Below are positions 23,501-32,708 of a DNA stretch of 64,000 nucleotides, in pieces. The stretch lies in NCBI GenBank assembly GCA_950295325.1, contig OX485803.1, positions 54,265,554 to 54,329,553 of the forward strand, given 5' to 3'. Made by a program: the position numbers and the translations under genes. This stretch comes from Polytrichum commune. Taxonomy: Eukaryota > Streptophyta > Polytrichopsida > Polytrichales > Polytrichaceae. The notes under the pieces were generated by a model. It had not been told where the DNA came from and did not search any database. It was given only the letters and a program-made list of their open reading frames with translations. Within the stretch, counting starts at the first letter, position 1, and each line of letters opens with the position of its first letter.

Positions 23501-23862
23501 GGTCACACAAATGGTGGCACAAATGTGTTTCATTCGTTGTGGACCAATCACTTGTAAATGCAAAGATCCTACATGATGAAGCTGTCCAGGACATGGGATT
23601 GCCCACCGTCACCACAAAGCAATTTCGGCTCCGTGTTGCAGAAGGCCTTGTGCAAGGATCCATGAAGCCGCAGCCACCTCGCCCACCTCCTGGGCCCACT
23701 CAATCTCGTTGCTCAAGCGTTCACCATCCCGAGAGAAGCACCCGGAGGAGGATGTGTGTACTGTGTGGGAGGAAGCAAAGCTATTACTGTGCAGGGTGCA
23801 ACTATGAATTTTTGTGCTTCATACGTGGCCATTGCTATCGCATCAGACATGAAAATTTATGA
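20503..23862 (+). CDS. piggyBac-type DDD transposase (1,119 aa)
   Basis: Catalyses cut-and-paste transposition at TTAA sites. A long N-terminal extension (about residues 1-500) has no recognised fold and includes a basic stretch (RGRSRARGRITRKRKP) that could be a nuclear localisation signal. An acidic segment follows around residues 500-590. The transposase core runs from about residue 630 to 1030. The three catalytic aspartates can be placed: D794 in VDELIIPYKG, D873 in VCDNFFSS and D986 in GVDVTDQ. The spacing of 79 and 113 residues compares with 78 and 101 in the insect enzyme (D268, D346, D447). The C-terminus has a Cys-rich domain, CVLCGRKQSYYCAGC through the final Cys/His residues, which in the family binds the transposon ends. 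At 1,119 codons it is nearly twice the length of the insect enzyme. The ATG at 20503 is the first in this frame noted; an upstream spliced exon is possible because the frame at 20193 also looks coding. No internal stop occurs. Confidence 0.93.
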   Translation: MVRPKGATVHVPSIAPTMPTRSTLEVQTTEEGTGLSDMYQVLAESGGLQCTRTSRSNLKTLARAPRARRILSLPVIVGVELYAEAIPAIWSSPPARIRHGTAEASVTAEIVEGQEQPSLTQTRVAARGRSRARGRITRKRKPTNADVTVATTIGMEEDGQPNGREWSVQSPATLNERAAYTLNVHVDEDILEGFNTPVQIRPTIQLDRNPPRLTRAQQKLLERNTAKATVVLGEHEDITAVDCLRMNLHETMDSVFPPPMHMEAGGPSRVPDVPRWYTVSPRNSGGGDGGPRHDTTPMVGSFSVAYRGRQVLTSQKHIGEQSKDITMTYAQLYGTVLGEYTDGITKLPMFVVDYGRPWMQYHIARSLCELRPLEAQGSAGIPNGIVCEAEPWRGRLQLDFGEAVHGEDSVGDGGSDIVLLGAVTPGCNERRGPVHQFPLPLPARGEWPLVKRRIQGYNEDSLATGTEESTAQKPFPKVTISYPSYLLFDNNVREAPDSSGEEWIGGEDDWAVSDDCLGEDDDLDGPEGPTVEDSQCASHGDPVGPLSDSPHANDDYTGTVEEEPDDCAYEEWNQSSDSFKATPLKDEEFERYYHQSNWTSEHITLLGDRNNFIGPRPGYVPPSAGPLPFSPIGFFDLFWPSTFLHEICSETNRYTIQRCSRRSRGVKRSDVEEESETPIPLTLNGGQGWVDVHVVELRAWLGIKIYMGLKPLPARRDYWSRSEELFNCRIIPSVMTMRRWETILRCLHLTDNEKLERDRSSPNFDKIGKVRMLLNHFVKTSQELYNLEREVTVDELIIPYKGKYCNFRQLMRDKPVRFGLKLWCLASSKSRYVYNLTVFLGKGTGKGPNGLGYTVCTEFLKPFYHRGHILVCDNFFSSPRLFHDLLVAGTWACGTVRSDRWCLPWNLKQEQDNIHRGRLIIRMHRHRQMACLSWRDSDMVFMLATAADPWSPDSWVLRRRKGHSGQWEVPSTPIHLMYQEFMRGVDVTDQLRAAYPTLMRSHKWWHKCVSFVVDQSLVNAKILHDEAVQDMGLPTVTTKQFRLRVAEGLVQGSMKPQPPRPPPGPTQSRCSSVHHPERSTRRRMCVLCGRKQSYYCAGCNYEFLCFIRGHCYRIRHENL

Positions 23863-24465
23863 ATTGGTCTTTCTGTCTATGTACATTTCCCTGACGTAGC
23901 GTCGTTCTGGCATTGATTTGTGGACCATGTGCAGAGGCAACCATCAGCACGAAGACACAGGGAAAGCGGTGCAAGAGTGAAGAAGAGATCCCAATCTGTA
24001 CCGCCGTGACAGAAGACGCAAACTGGGCCATGGAGTGCACTGACATGGGGTTGGGATCTGCAGGCTAGGTTGCATACATGGAATCACAGATTCGGAACTC
24101 GGCATCTTATTTTTGAATTTTTCACTGCCGGTATATAGTAATTGTTGCCTTTTGCGTAGATTGTATGCAAGCATACGTAGTGGCGTTCTATACCCATCCA
24201 TCTCAACAAAATTGCAGTACAATTTGTTGTTGTTGATTGTAAGGACTACTATGGGAAACATAGGTGCAGATGATCCTGCATTACCGGAAATTACTGTATT
24301 TTTCTTTATGCATCGGCCTATTGTATGAAAGTTGATGTCTGATCCTGTAGTGCCTGTGTTTATTGTCCAATTCTCTGGCAATCAATGAAGTGATTCTGGA
24401 ATATGGATCCCGGGAACGAGTCAAAGGGCCTCTGTTTCATGTCTATCGCTCAGGACATCAACCCT

Positions 24466-24607
24466 GATCAGACCCCCGAAAGTTTCTGGCTACGACCCCC
24501 GAAAGCGGCCCTGATCAGACCCCCGAAAGTTGCATGATCAGACCCCCGAATGTGTTCCCTCATCAGACCCCCGAAAGCTGCATGATCAGACCCCCGAAAG
24601 TTGCATG
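24466..24607 (+). repeat. Subterminal cluster of GACCCCCGAA repeats in the piggyBac element
   Basis: Six copies of GACCCCCGAA occur in about 140 bp, most preceded by GATCA and followed by AG. They lie about 0.5 kb inside the right end. No matching cluster was found near the left end. Subterminal repeats often bind transposase, so they may be recognition sites; this is inference. Confidence 0.8.
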
Positions 24608-25266
24608 CCGTGCGTTCAGCTGAACGAAAACTGAATGGTGTTCCCGCGGAAACGAAGCGCGGGAAAGCGCTTCAGCTGTCGTCACTCCCAAGCAGGGATT
24701 GGAGGAAATTTCTCAGTGACGTCGGCATGTTCACATCGAAGGGCAGCTGCCGTGACCCACTCACCGGTGGATTGGCTCCCGCACGCAGGAAGCGTCGCCA
24801 CCTTCTCTCGCGTACACTGGGACCTTGTCCAACCCTAAAGCAAAGAACCCTAAACCGCCATGCGCGAGGCATATGCTACACAACCCCATGTGCTCCGCGC
24901 TCCACAATTTCTAATGCACGCGTGTCTTCGGTGCCATTGACCAGTGCATGATACAAACATCGGCAACAGTGCGACACAATCACCGCAAAAATGGATAACT
25001 CAAAAACGTCATTGTAGCAAAAACGGCAGCACACAGAAGGCGTGTATAGACCCAAACCCTAGCCCAACTCTCCCTTACAGCGTACATACTGCAGGTGTAA
25101 TTACGTATGCAAGCACGTTTAGGGGTTAAGTTAGTAGAGTGTACTTGACCTGGCAAAGGTGGGTGCATCGTACATGTAGATGAACCCATCTTATTATTTA
25201 AGTCATTTAATAGGCTGACTTATCACCTGATTACAGAATCCCGTAGCCCTTTATTTGGGGGCCGGT

Positions 25267-25280
25267 GGGGGGGGGGGGGG
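25267..25280. repeat. Homopolymer run of 14 G
   Basis: An uninterrupted G run in non-coding DNA between the piggyBac element and the next MITE. Similar runs occur at 4904, 6476 and, as C, at 56574. Confidence 0.9.
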
Positions 25281-25316
25281 CTGTTTCTATGGAGATAGCG
25301 CCACATCAGTGCCGAC

Positions 25317-25693
25317 CAATGTTCAAGATTGAAGTCTTCAATGCCCTTCAAAATATCTCTCTCTCAAAATAGCCCTTCAAAACGCAACCCCAAATTGAAA
25401 ATGCAAACATCACTTGAAGTCCATGATATAATATGCCCGTCACAAGAACCAACAAGTGTAGGGCATTGTCACTACAAGAAATGGAGTTAGATGATTGATT
25501 CTTAATTCTTCACGTTGTATTAGGAACGTCATGTATCATGTAATTCATGCACAAGTTTAATATGAGTTTTGTATTTCATTTGTATACTCTTGGATTGACA
25601 TCTTGGATTTGAATAAGCTCTTTAATTGAAAGGGTGAATTTGAGAGCCCTTCAAAAAATGAAACTCACTTGAGGGCTTCAATCTTGAACATTG
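25317..25693. mobile_element. hAT-like MITE (377 bp, 8-bp target duplication GTGCCGAC)
   Basis: The ends CAATGTTCAAGATTGAAG and CTTCAATCTTGAACATTG are perfect 18-bp inverted repeats. GTGCCGAC lies directly outside both ends (25309-25316 and 25694-25701). An 8-bp duplication and a CA..TG terminus fit the hAT superfamily. No coding capacity. Confidence 0.85.
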
Positions 25694-26019
25694 GTGCCGA
25701 CCTTTGTTCCGTGTTGACAATGGGCCTCCCTTCCTTGATTAGAGGCTCTACTTTTAGCATGCCAGCCAATGGGGCCCCTTGGCTCCCAAGGACGCAAGGA
25801 AGCCTTGGATGGGGCATATAAGGTAGAGGGTGCTTAAACCAACACTTAGTTGCGACTCCGTCTGCAAGGTTTTCGCCACAATGAAATCCAATTTCCCATA
25901 TTTTGTGAGATCCGAGTGGACATTGTATCGATCAATCCTTGAACCAATGAAAACTTATCATTGTTTGAAATTCTGAAGGTCACTACTCTCTTTGCACCCA
26001 TCTTCATAGGACATGAAAC

Positions 26020-26320
26020 ATGCAATTAGTAAGAGATGACTAGCAAATCCAAATTGTGTCTATAGTCATTTTTCTCATAGTGTTTGGAACTTGTATGAGT
26101 ATATCAATCATTGTCAAAGCAAAGATCCCCTTGAGTTAACAAATGGTCACATAGCCTCCCCTCCCCCCCTCCAATTATTTTGAATGTCTGGACATTTGAC
26201 AAATTTTGAGCACGTAGTCCACTTTGTTTTTCAGTATGTGGGTTTTCGGTGATTGTTTTTAGATGCACACCCAAACCATGCACCACTCACATATAGGTGT
26301 GTGTATAAGGTAAAAAATGA
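26020..26320 (-). repeat. Dispersed repeat R1, copy 4 (reverse orientation)
   Basis: Matches the reverse complement of the R1 copies in the TOM1/THH1-like introns, for example TAGCAAATCCAAATTGTG and CACTCACATATAGGTGTG. It is diverged and non-coding. Confidence 0.65.
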
Positions 26321-26588
26321 AATTAGGCCCATCTAACCTTATGCAACATGCTTGATTAATGAACTATTGGTTCTTTGGATGATTCATGGACAGTCTACTT
26401 ACTTTCAGCAAATAGAAAGATCTATCACCATGGTAGTATTGAGGTATCTAAATATGATAAGGTAACATGCGTGCACCTATGTCGGTTTGTGACCTACTGT
26501 AGACACCTCAAATTAAGGAAATTGTGGACACAAAACGTGCCTATGTTAAATTGTCCCAAAAGAAGAAGAAGAATAATAAAAACACAAA

Positions 26589-26605
26589 CACACACACACA
26601 CACAA
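26589..26605. repeat. Short (CA)n microsatellite
   Basis: About eight to nine CA dinucleotides in non-coding DNA; preceded by an AAG-rich stretch. Confidence 0.7.
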
Positions 26606-27186
26606 TGGAGGCATAGATGAGCTACTAGATGTGTGCACATCCAACATATTCATTGTGTAGCATATCATGACTTAAAATAAGTGGAGGTTCCAAAATAGGT
26701 AGGGTCATGTATTTGTCAATTTTGCACTTCAATGAGCTATATATAAGGCATTGGAAGCATATGTGGCATGTAAATTTTGGTCCCACATTCTCAAAATGAC
26801 CATGATGAGGTGCTAGGTAAAATCATAACATAGGCTAATCAAGAAGCATTTGATCCCATGCACATGTGGGGGCATGACCAAGGTGGTTAGCAAAAATGAA
26901 TGCCCCTATATGATGAATTTTTGTGCCCGGACACCTATTATTAGGGGTGACATAAACACCCCCCCACCACCTAGTAGGTTGGTTGCTAATTCATCCTAAT
27001 TTAAGTTCAGTCGACTAAAGGTACATCACCAAAGTGTCCACAATAAGTGTGATTACCTCAAACAATCAACATAGTTTTAAACTTGATTGGGGTTTTAGTT
27101 CACAATATACGTCCACAATATTTACCAAAATCAATGTATCTTGAACTTGTACCACCCTTGTGTGTTACACCCAAGCATGGGAATTA

Positions 27187-28657
27187 GGGTTGGTTTACAC
27201 TATGGACCATGAAGTCGGACCATGGAAGAGGGCCTTTTTCAATGGTCCGAGTTCATGGTCCAACTTCCATGGTCCGACTTCTTAAAAAATGAGTTTTGAA
27301 AGCCTTGGGCCCCTCACTAGGTGTAAACTGAATGTGGACCAAGAAGAATGATCATGCACCAAAAAATGAATGTGCTGATTTTTTTTAATACATGCCCAAA
27401 AAGGGTAGTTTTGAAAAAAAAATCAAGTTTGATCATTCTCTTGTCTTCTCTTGGGCTTCACTTGTCTTCGCTTCTTGTGAAATGTGTCGAAGACGTGGCT
27501 TGCAAATCTTCTCACAACAATTTTTACAAAAAATGAGCGATCTATTTTGTACATGTTCAATGTAGTTTACATGTGACATGTACCTTGTGTTGTCACTACA
27601 CTAAATGGGATATTTAGTGTTTGATTATATTTACTATTGTTACCACCCTACGTTGCTCAACACTAATTTTCAATTCTTTGATAATTAGTGTTAGAAGATT
27701 TGTTGGAAGAGATATTAGAATTCTCCTTTCATCATTGTTATTTTTTTTTCATATCCTTACTAACACTAAATTCAAACATGTAACTTCCACATATTAACAT
27801 AGTTGATTTTAGTATTTGAGTTTACATTTAATGTTACTTACTTTCACAGGGTTATTGATATCTAGTGTTTGCATTCGTATTTAGTGTATCAAACTCTAAA
27901 CATCCTATTTAGTATAGTAGAAAACTATGCAAAAAAGATCCGCTATCGTTTTCCCATTGCGGTTCTTTTGACCACCCTAAAATATAGTCGCTAAACGACT
28001 ACAATTTTTTTCTTTCAATTGTGAATTTTAAGAGTTTTGGGGCTTGTAATATACCGTTGGAAAGGTATTTTCAAGACCTTTCCAACGGTATATTACAAAC
28101 CCCCAAATTTCAAACACTTCAGTTGGTAGACCCAAAAAACAAAATTGCACTTAAATTCTTGAGTTATTGATGTCCCACATTGTTTGATGAAACATGTGGG
28201 AGCAAGTTTAAGGGGTAGGGCATGGAAGAAATGGTATGTCTCATGGGTTGTGATATGATCTAGGCACATAGAGGGCGGATGTGCTTCTCAACGTTCATTA
28301 CATCCTATAGATGTTGAAAAGTGTGCCTTATGAACCTTACGTAGTGGGAAGAATTGTATATAAACTCCCCCAAAAAGTATTTATTAAAAAAGTATTATAA
28401 CAACATTTCTCTGCTATGAGACCTTGCCTTTTCCTAGCATACCAACTCTCTTGCCTCTCTCACCACAAAACCCTTTGGACCATGTCAATGCATTTATTGG
28501 GCCTTAAATTTTGTATTTTGGGGACCTCAACCTTCATGATCCCTTTGGCATCTTTTCTTTAGTGTAAACCGAAGTGGTCTAGAGACAAGTTCAGCAGCCA
28601 ATCAATGCTCTTACAACGCCCTGGTCCGACTTCCTGGTCCATAGTGTAAACCGACCC
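27187..28657. mobile_element. Non-autonomous Harbinger-like element (1,471 bp, TTA target duplication)
   Basis: The left terminus GGGTTGGTTTACACTATGG is matched in inverted form by CCATAGTGTAAACCGACCC on the right. TTA lies directly outside both ends (27184-27186 and 28658-28660). The interior has no transposase and contains a strong hairpin at 28040-28103. The terminal motif GGTTTACACTA is shared with the elements at 2740, 12738 and 32709. Confidence 0.8.
28040..28103. repeat. Strong hairpin with 23-bp perfect stem
   Basis: The arms 28044-28066 and 28076-28098 are exact complements around a 9-base loop. A G/C run extends the stem outward with one mismatch. It lies inside the Harbinger-like element. 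It could form a stable stem in either transcript strand; there is no evidence that it is expressed. Confidence 0.85.
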
Positions 28658-28669
28658 TTAATGTCTTAG

Positions 28670-29648
28670 GGGGGACGTTAAGTACCCCCCCACGAACTAA
28701 TAGGGATTCCATATTCGGGCGGGGGCAGCCCTCCCACGAAATTTCTGCCCCCGCCCGGATTTTTTCCAATCCCGCCCGAAAATAGCTGCCCGCCCCGCCC
28801 GAAAACGAAAAAAAGATTGCTCTTCCATTCTTGAAGGCCGCTTGACTACAAATCCCATATTGAGTGCACTTCACCTTCAAGGTCTCAAATCCAATATATA
28901 TGTGCACTTCCACCTAGTAAATAAGGCATTAGATGGGATTTCATTCCGGAAGTGAAACCATCAACCAAGAATGCAATTAACTTGGAAGTCAAAAAATTAG
29001 AAAATCCTCATCAACATTGAGGTTATAATTTTTATGACTTACCATTTGATATTGTCTTCGTCATTCTAAAATGACACTTAAATTTAGTGTGCTGATGTGG
29101 TATGTATATTTTATAATATTTTAGATAATTCTGGCTACTTTCAAGAATATTCATACGCACTTATTCTAATTAAGTGTGATTTAATGTAATTATGTCTAAT
29201 TAATTCTGATTAATCATACCACATCAGCACACTAAATTTAAGTGTCATTTTAGAATGACGAAGACAATATCAAATGGTAAGTCATAAAAATTATAACCTC
29301 AATGTTGATGAGGATTTTCTAATTTTTTGACTTCCAAGTTAATTGCATTCTTGGTTGATGGTTTCACTTCCGGAATGAAATCCCATCTAATGCCTTATTT
29401 ACTAGGTGGAAGTGCACATATATATTGGATTTGAGACCTTGAAGGTGAAGTGCACTCAATATGGGATTTGTAGTCAAGCGGCCTTCAAGAATGGAAGAGC
29501 AATCTTTTTTTCGTTTTCGGGCGGGGCGGGCAGCTATTTTCGGGCGGGATTGGAAAAAATCCGGGCGGGGGCAGAAATTTCGTGGGAGGGCTGCCCCCGC
29601 CCGAATATGGAATCCCTATTAGTTCGTGGGGGGTACTTAACGTCCCCC
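28670..29648. mobile_element. Long foldback (MULE-like) element with 9-bp target duplication
   Basis: Two arms of about 435 bp (28670-29104 and 29215-29648) are near-perfect inverted copies around a 110-bp AT-rich spacer. The element starts GGGGGACGTTAAGTACC. ATGTCTTAG lies directly outside both ends (28661-28669 and 29649-29657). A 9-bp duplication with very long inverted repeats fits Mutator-like elements. The matching open frames in the two arms are mirror images and are not taken as genes. No transposase is encoded. Confidence 0.88.
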
Positions 29649-29659
29649 ATGTCTTAGGG

Positions 29660-30442
29660 CCTGGCTGCACCAGGGGTGCTAGCCCGGGACTAGATGAGGG
29701 CAAGGCCTACCCGGAAGCTCCCAACCGGGTAGGGGGTTAGCTGGTCGTTGGGGCCATGACGGAGGCCGCACCAGCTGGGTCTATGCCAAAGACCCCCGAG
29801 TCCCCGACGTTCATCCGATTTTTTTTCTATCGTTGGCCGACCGACCGACGGATAATCTTGGCTCTTTCTCTCCTGGCTCGCGACGTACAACCTTTCTTCC
29901 TATGCACTGCCACGACAAACTCAGGAGCTCCATTTCCTCTTTCTCTCCTCCATCCCTCCCTTCAGCACTCCGTGCATCATCTCCAGCTCTCCATCTTCAA
30001 TCAGAGACACTTCGCACTTTTTTTTAGAGCCCTACGACTCCCGTTCTTGCTCAAAATCCATCTTCTTGCCAAGTTACTTACCCTCTTGTTTTGGTGGCAC
30101 TTTGTGGATTAGTTTCGCTTTCTCCCCTCCGAATCTCCCTTTCATCACTAATCTTCACCTCTTTCTCCTCTGTGTAATTAGAGACCTCCTGCGCTCTTTT
30201 TGGATCCCTACAACTCCCGTTCTTTCTCGGAATCCATATTTTGCTTGCTATTCTCTTGGTCGGTGCCCTAGCTATGGATTGGATCAGAGGGAGAGGAGCG
30301 TGTTTGAAATTGCAGGAGTGGAAGGCATTTTGGTCGTCGCCGTGGACTTGAGGATAGGGTTGGCAGGGCATTGGAATTGCGAGGGTTTGATCTGGTAGAG
30401 AGGGCTTGATTTTGAATTTTGGGTGGAGTGCGCAGTGGAAAG
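29660..30442 (+). other. Pyrimidine-rich segment upstream of the SCAMP-like remnant
   Basis: GC-richer than its surroundings and CT-rich on the plus strand (TCTCTCCTCCATCCCTCCC and similar). It has the look of a plant 5' leader or promoter and ends at the ATG of the SCAMP-like remnant. No independent gene was recognised. Confidence 0.4.
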
Positions 30443-30830
30443 ATGGCGGGATGATATGATAGTAATGCATTTGGTGAGGATGAAGTGAATCTGTTCTCCG
30501 TAAGTAATGCTAATGCTAACCCAGCTTATCTGAGGCTTCCTTTCAGATTGCGGAGTCGTTATCTGTATCCCTTTACCGTATCGGATGGGTGTGAGGAACA
30601 ACCAACCCGTCGCTGATCTCATCTCGAACAGTAATGCTGGAAACTATGAAGTTCTATAAATCTTGCTCTCCCAGAAAATCCAAGAAAGATAGATCTCTTT
30701 TATGAATTCGAAGGGCTTCTCGAGGCAGATCTTGAGATTGCGTTGCTGCCGCTAATGTTGAGGAAGTTCCACATTACAAAGCAACTTGGCCAACTTTTTT
30801 TTTCCAAGAACTGTATGCATACCATTTTGT
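30443..30830 (+). pseudogene. SCAMP-like (secretory carrier membrane protein) pseudogene, N-terminal part only
   Basis: The frame from ATG 30443 reads MAG, a stop (TGA at 30452-30454), then YDSNAFGEDEVNLFS. Plant SCAMPs start with a close match to this, RYDPNPFDEEEVNPFS in essence, where the stop codon position holds Arg (CGA to TGA fits). The frame continues to a stop at 30614. Further on, in shifted frames, SRKSKKDRSLL and VAAANVEEVPHYKATWPTFFF weakly recall the coiled-coil and the start of the conserved core. No membrane segments of the family were found. Intact SCAMPs are four-pass membrane proteins of vesicle trafficking. The copy is truncated and broken. The first block is convincing and the rest is tentative. 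Confidence 0.5.
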
Positions 30831-31396
30831 TCGGGCACTGATTTTGCATGTTTTGTGTTCAGGTTGTGAGAAAGCCAGGAAGTAAGGCTCTTCTTCATAA
30901 ACTTCCAAACCCAAGTACGCAACGAAGAATTGAAATTCACTCAGATTGTCAATTGTCAATGTGCTAGACCTTCACAACCTTTCAAATTTCTAAGCAAGAC
31001 CCTTTAATTTCAACTTCGAGGGAGGACTGATTAACAAATTCCATCCACCGAAGCGCGTTCTCATCCGAGCTCCTAACGTTGCTTGGGAGCAGCGGTTCAA
31101 AACCCTTTTTTTGGCTTTGTTATTATCCGGGAGGAAGATGTCCCCGGCAACCTCTGACAAACTTACATGATGTCCGGTATGGACCCACTAGATGCGGGTT
31201 CCGGATCTACCCCAAGTCTGGTTACGGCACCGGTTCCGGTGCGGCACCGCCCTTAGGCCGCCCCGCACCTTCCCAACCATGACACCCATGCATATATGTA
31301 GGGGAGAGATTCAATCCAAACTTCCTTTTAAGTAAACTATCTCACACCATGCACAAGGTAAGTCAATGCAATAATAATTACATGCATGTGAGTCAT
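30831..31396. other. Unassigned non-coding stretch
   Basis: No recognisable exon, repeat or RNA was found. It may include decayed sequence of the SCAMP-like remnant. Confidence 0.3.
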
Positions 31397-31622
31397 CTAC
31401 ACTATTTTGTCTAATTAGTGTGGGTTACCATTTGGAGTTACATGTGGTTATAACTTTTTGACCGACATTAACGTTTTTTTACCAACCAAGTTAGATCATA
31501 TTCTTTGGTGTGCAAAATTAACTACTTATGCTATTTGGGTAAAATTGATATTCTCAATAAAATGTTATAGCAATGCGTACCTCCAAATGGTAACCCACAC
31601 TAATTTAGATGAAATAGTGTAG
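31397..31622. mobile_element. Foldback MITE (226 bp)
   Basis: The ends CTACACTATTT and AAATAGTGTAG are inverted repeats. The homology continues inward through AGTGTGGGTTACCATTTGGAG and its complement, about 45 bp in total. No coding capacity. The target duplication is unclear. Confidence 0.75.
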
Positions 31623-31844
31623 TCGGTGTATGGTCAATTTATTTTGATGAATTAATCACACCAAATGCCAATTTACTACAAATTATATTCTCTCACAAAG
31701 TAGTATTAATTATATATTAATCAAAATATATATATTATACTACCATAGAGGGCTCTCTATTATGACATATATTAAATTATTTTCCCCTCCAGTTTTGACA
31801 CGTGTCAATCCTACATTGATCGAGACCGTTTGGTTCCCATGTGG

Positions 31845-32300
31845 AACTACATTTTGGCACTAAATTGGTTATCCCATTTAGTGAGGTTGGGCTAATAGTG
31901 CATGTGGGAAATTAGTGAATGTGATACTAAATTTCTTTATCCTATATATTGAGTTAATGCCACCATAAGATCTAGGGTTTTGGGAGCTCAAAGTGTCAAA
32001 GTGCTAGAAACTCTCAGCGCAAGCTCTTTTCAATTTCTTAATGTTAGGAGATGCCTAAGGGATGAGTGGCACCAACTGAAAAGAAGACGAAGAAGCTTCT
32101 TTGAGCTCACTGAAATAAATTATGCACTCTACAAACACCTTAGAGCATGCACTAGTTTTCTTGAAATATATGGTAAATGAACACATATTCATGAATTTAG
32201 TATCACTTAATAAAAATTCCAACCTTCGTTAATTTAGAGATTTGGCAAAATAATGCGTGTTTTGGGAATTAGCACCACATGCACCAAATGTCCACATAAC
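31845..32300. repeat. Diverged copy of the 52.2-kb TA-flanked element
   Basis: Shares blocks with 52249-52666, such as GGGAAATWAGTGAA, AGTTAATGCCACCA-like AGTKARTGCCACCA and TATGGTAAATG. Its ends are decayed, so limits are approximate. The open frame at 31980-32180 inside it is not taken as a gene. Confidence 0.55.
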
Positions 32301-32342
32301 CCTCAATGGGAAATGCAAATACCAACATTGAAGTATAATACA

Positions 32343-32530
32343 AGTGAATGCATGGTATCAATGTGCAAATATCAATAATGGCATCAAATAACCTACCTGA
32401 CTAGTATCAAAATTATTATACCAATCAAATATTGATACTTGATAGGGTATGATAAGATGAGAGAATCCTTCTAAACTTGAGTTCTTATTCATGTCATCAT
32501 GATACCGTATTGATATTAGGGTATTTTACC
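32343..32530 (+). repeat. Partial copy of the hAT-like MITE at 8520
   Basis: Starts GTGAATGCATGGTATCAAT and shares ATCAATAATGG, CAAATATYGATRCTTG and GATGAGAG blocks with 8540-8700. The right part is missing. Confidence 0.6.
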
Positions 32531-32708
32531 TAACTAGGAAAGTTCCTCCATGGTACGTACGCTTGATTGATATCATAATAAATAATCCCCTCAAATAACC
32601 ATGCCTTACCATAAATTCCTCGTTACATATACCCAAGAGATTAAGAAAACAAGGTGATCCCAACCCAACATTGGTATAGACATGGTGTAAGGAGGAGCAG
32701 AAGAACAA

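Larger units (their letters stand above)
19479..25125 (+). mobile_element. Complete piggyBac transposon (5,647 bp, TTAA target duplication)
   Basis: The left end CCCCTAAACGTGC (19479-19491) is repeated as its exact complement GCACGTTTAGGGG at 25113-25125. The tetranucleotide TTAA lies directly outside both ends (19475-19478 and 25126-25129). TTAA target sites and CC-starting termini are hallmarks of the piggyBac superfamily. The element encloses one long transposase gene on the plus strand, a 5' leader of about 1 kb and a 3' region of about 1.25 kb with a cluster of short direct repeats. The perfect termini, intact flanks and uninterrupted transposase suggest recent activity; this is inference. 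Confidence 0.93.

Noticed and set aside
28611-29657. Two mirror-image open frames with the same protein in the foldback arms
   Set aside because: They arise from the inverted repeat itself, resemble no family and include the terminal G-rich sequence; not taken as genes.
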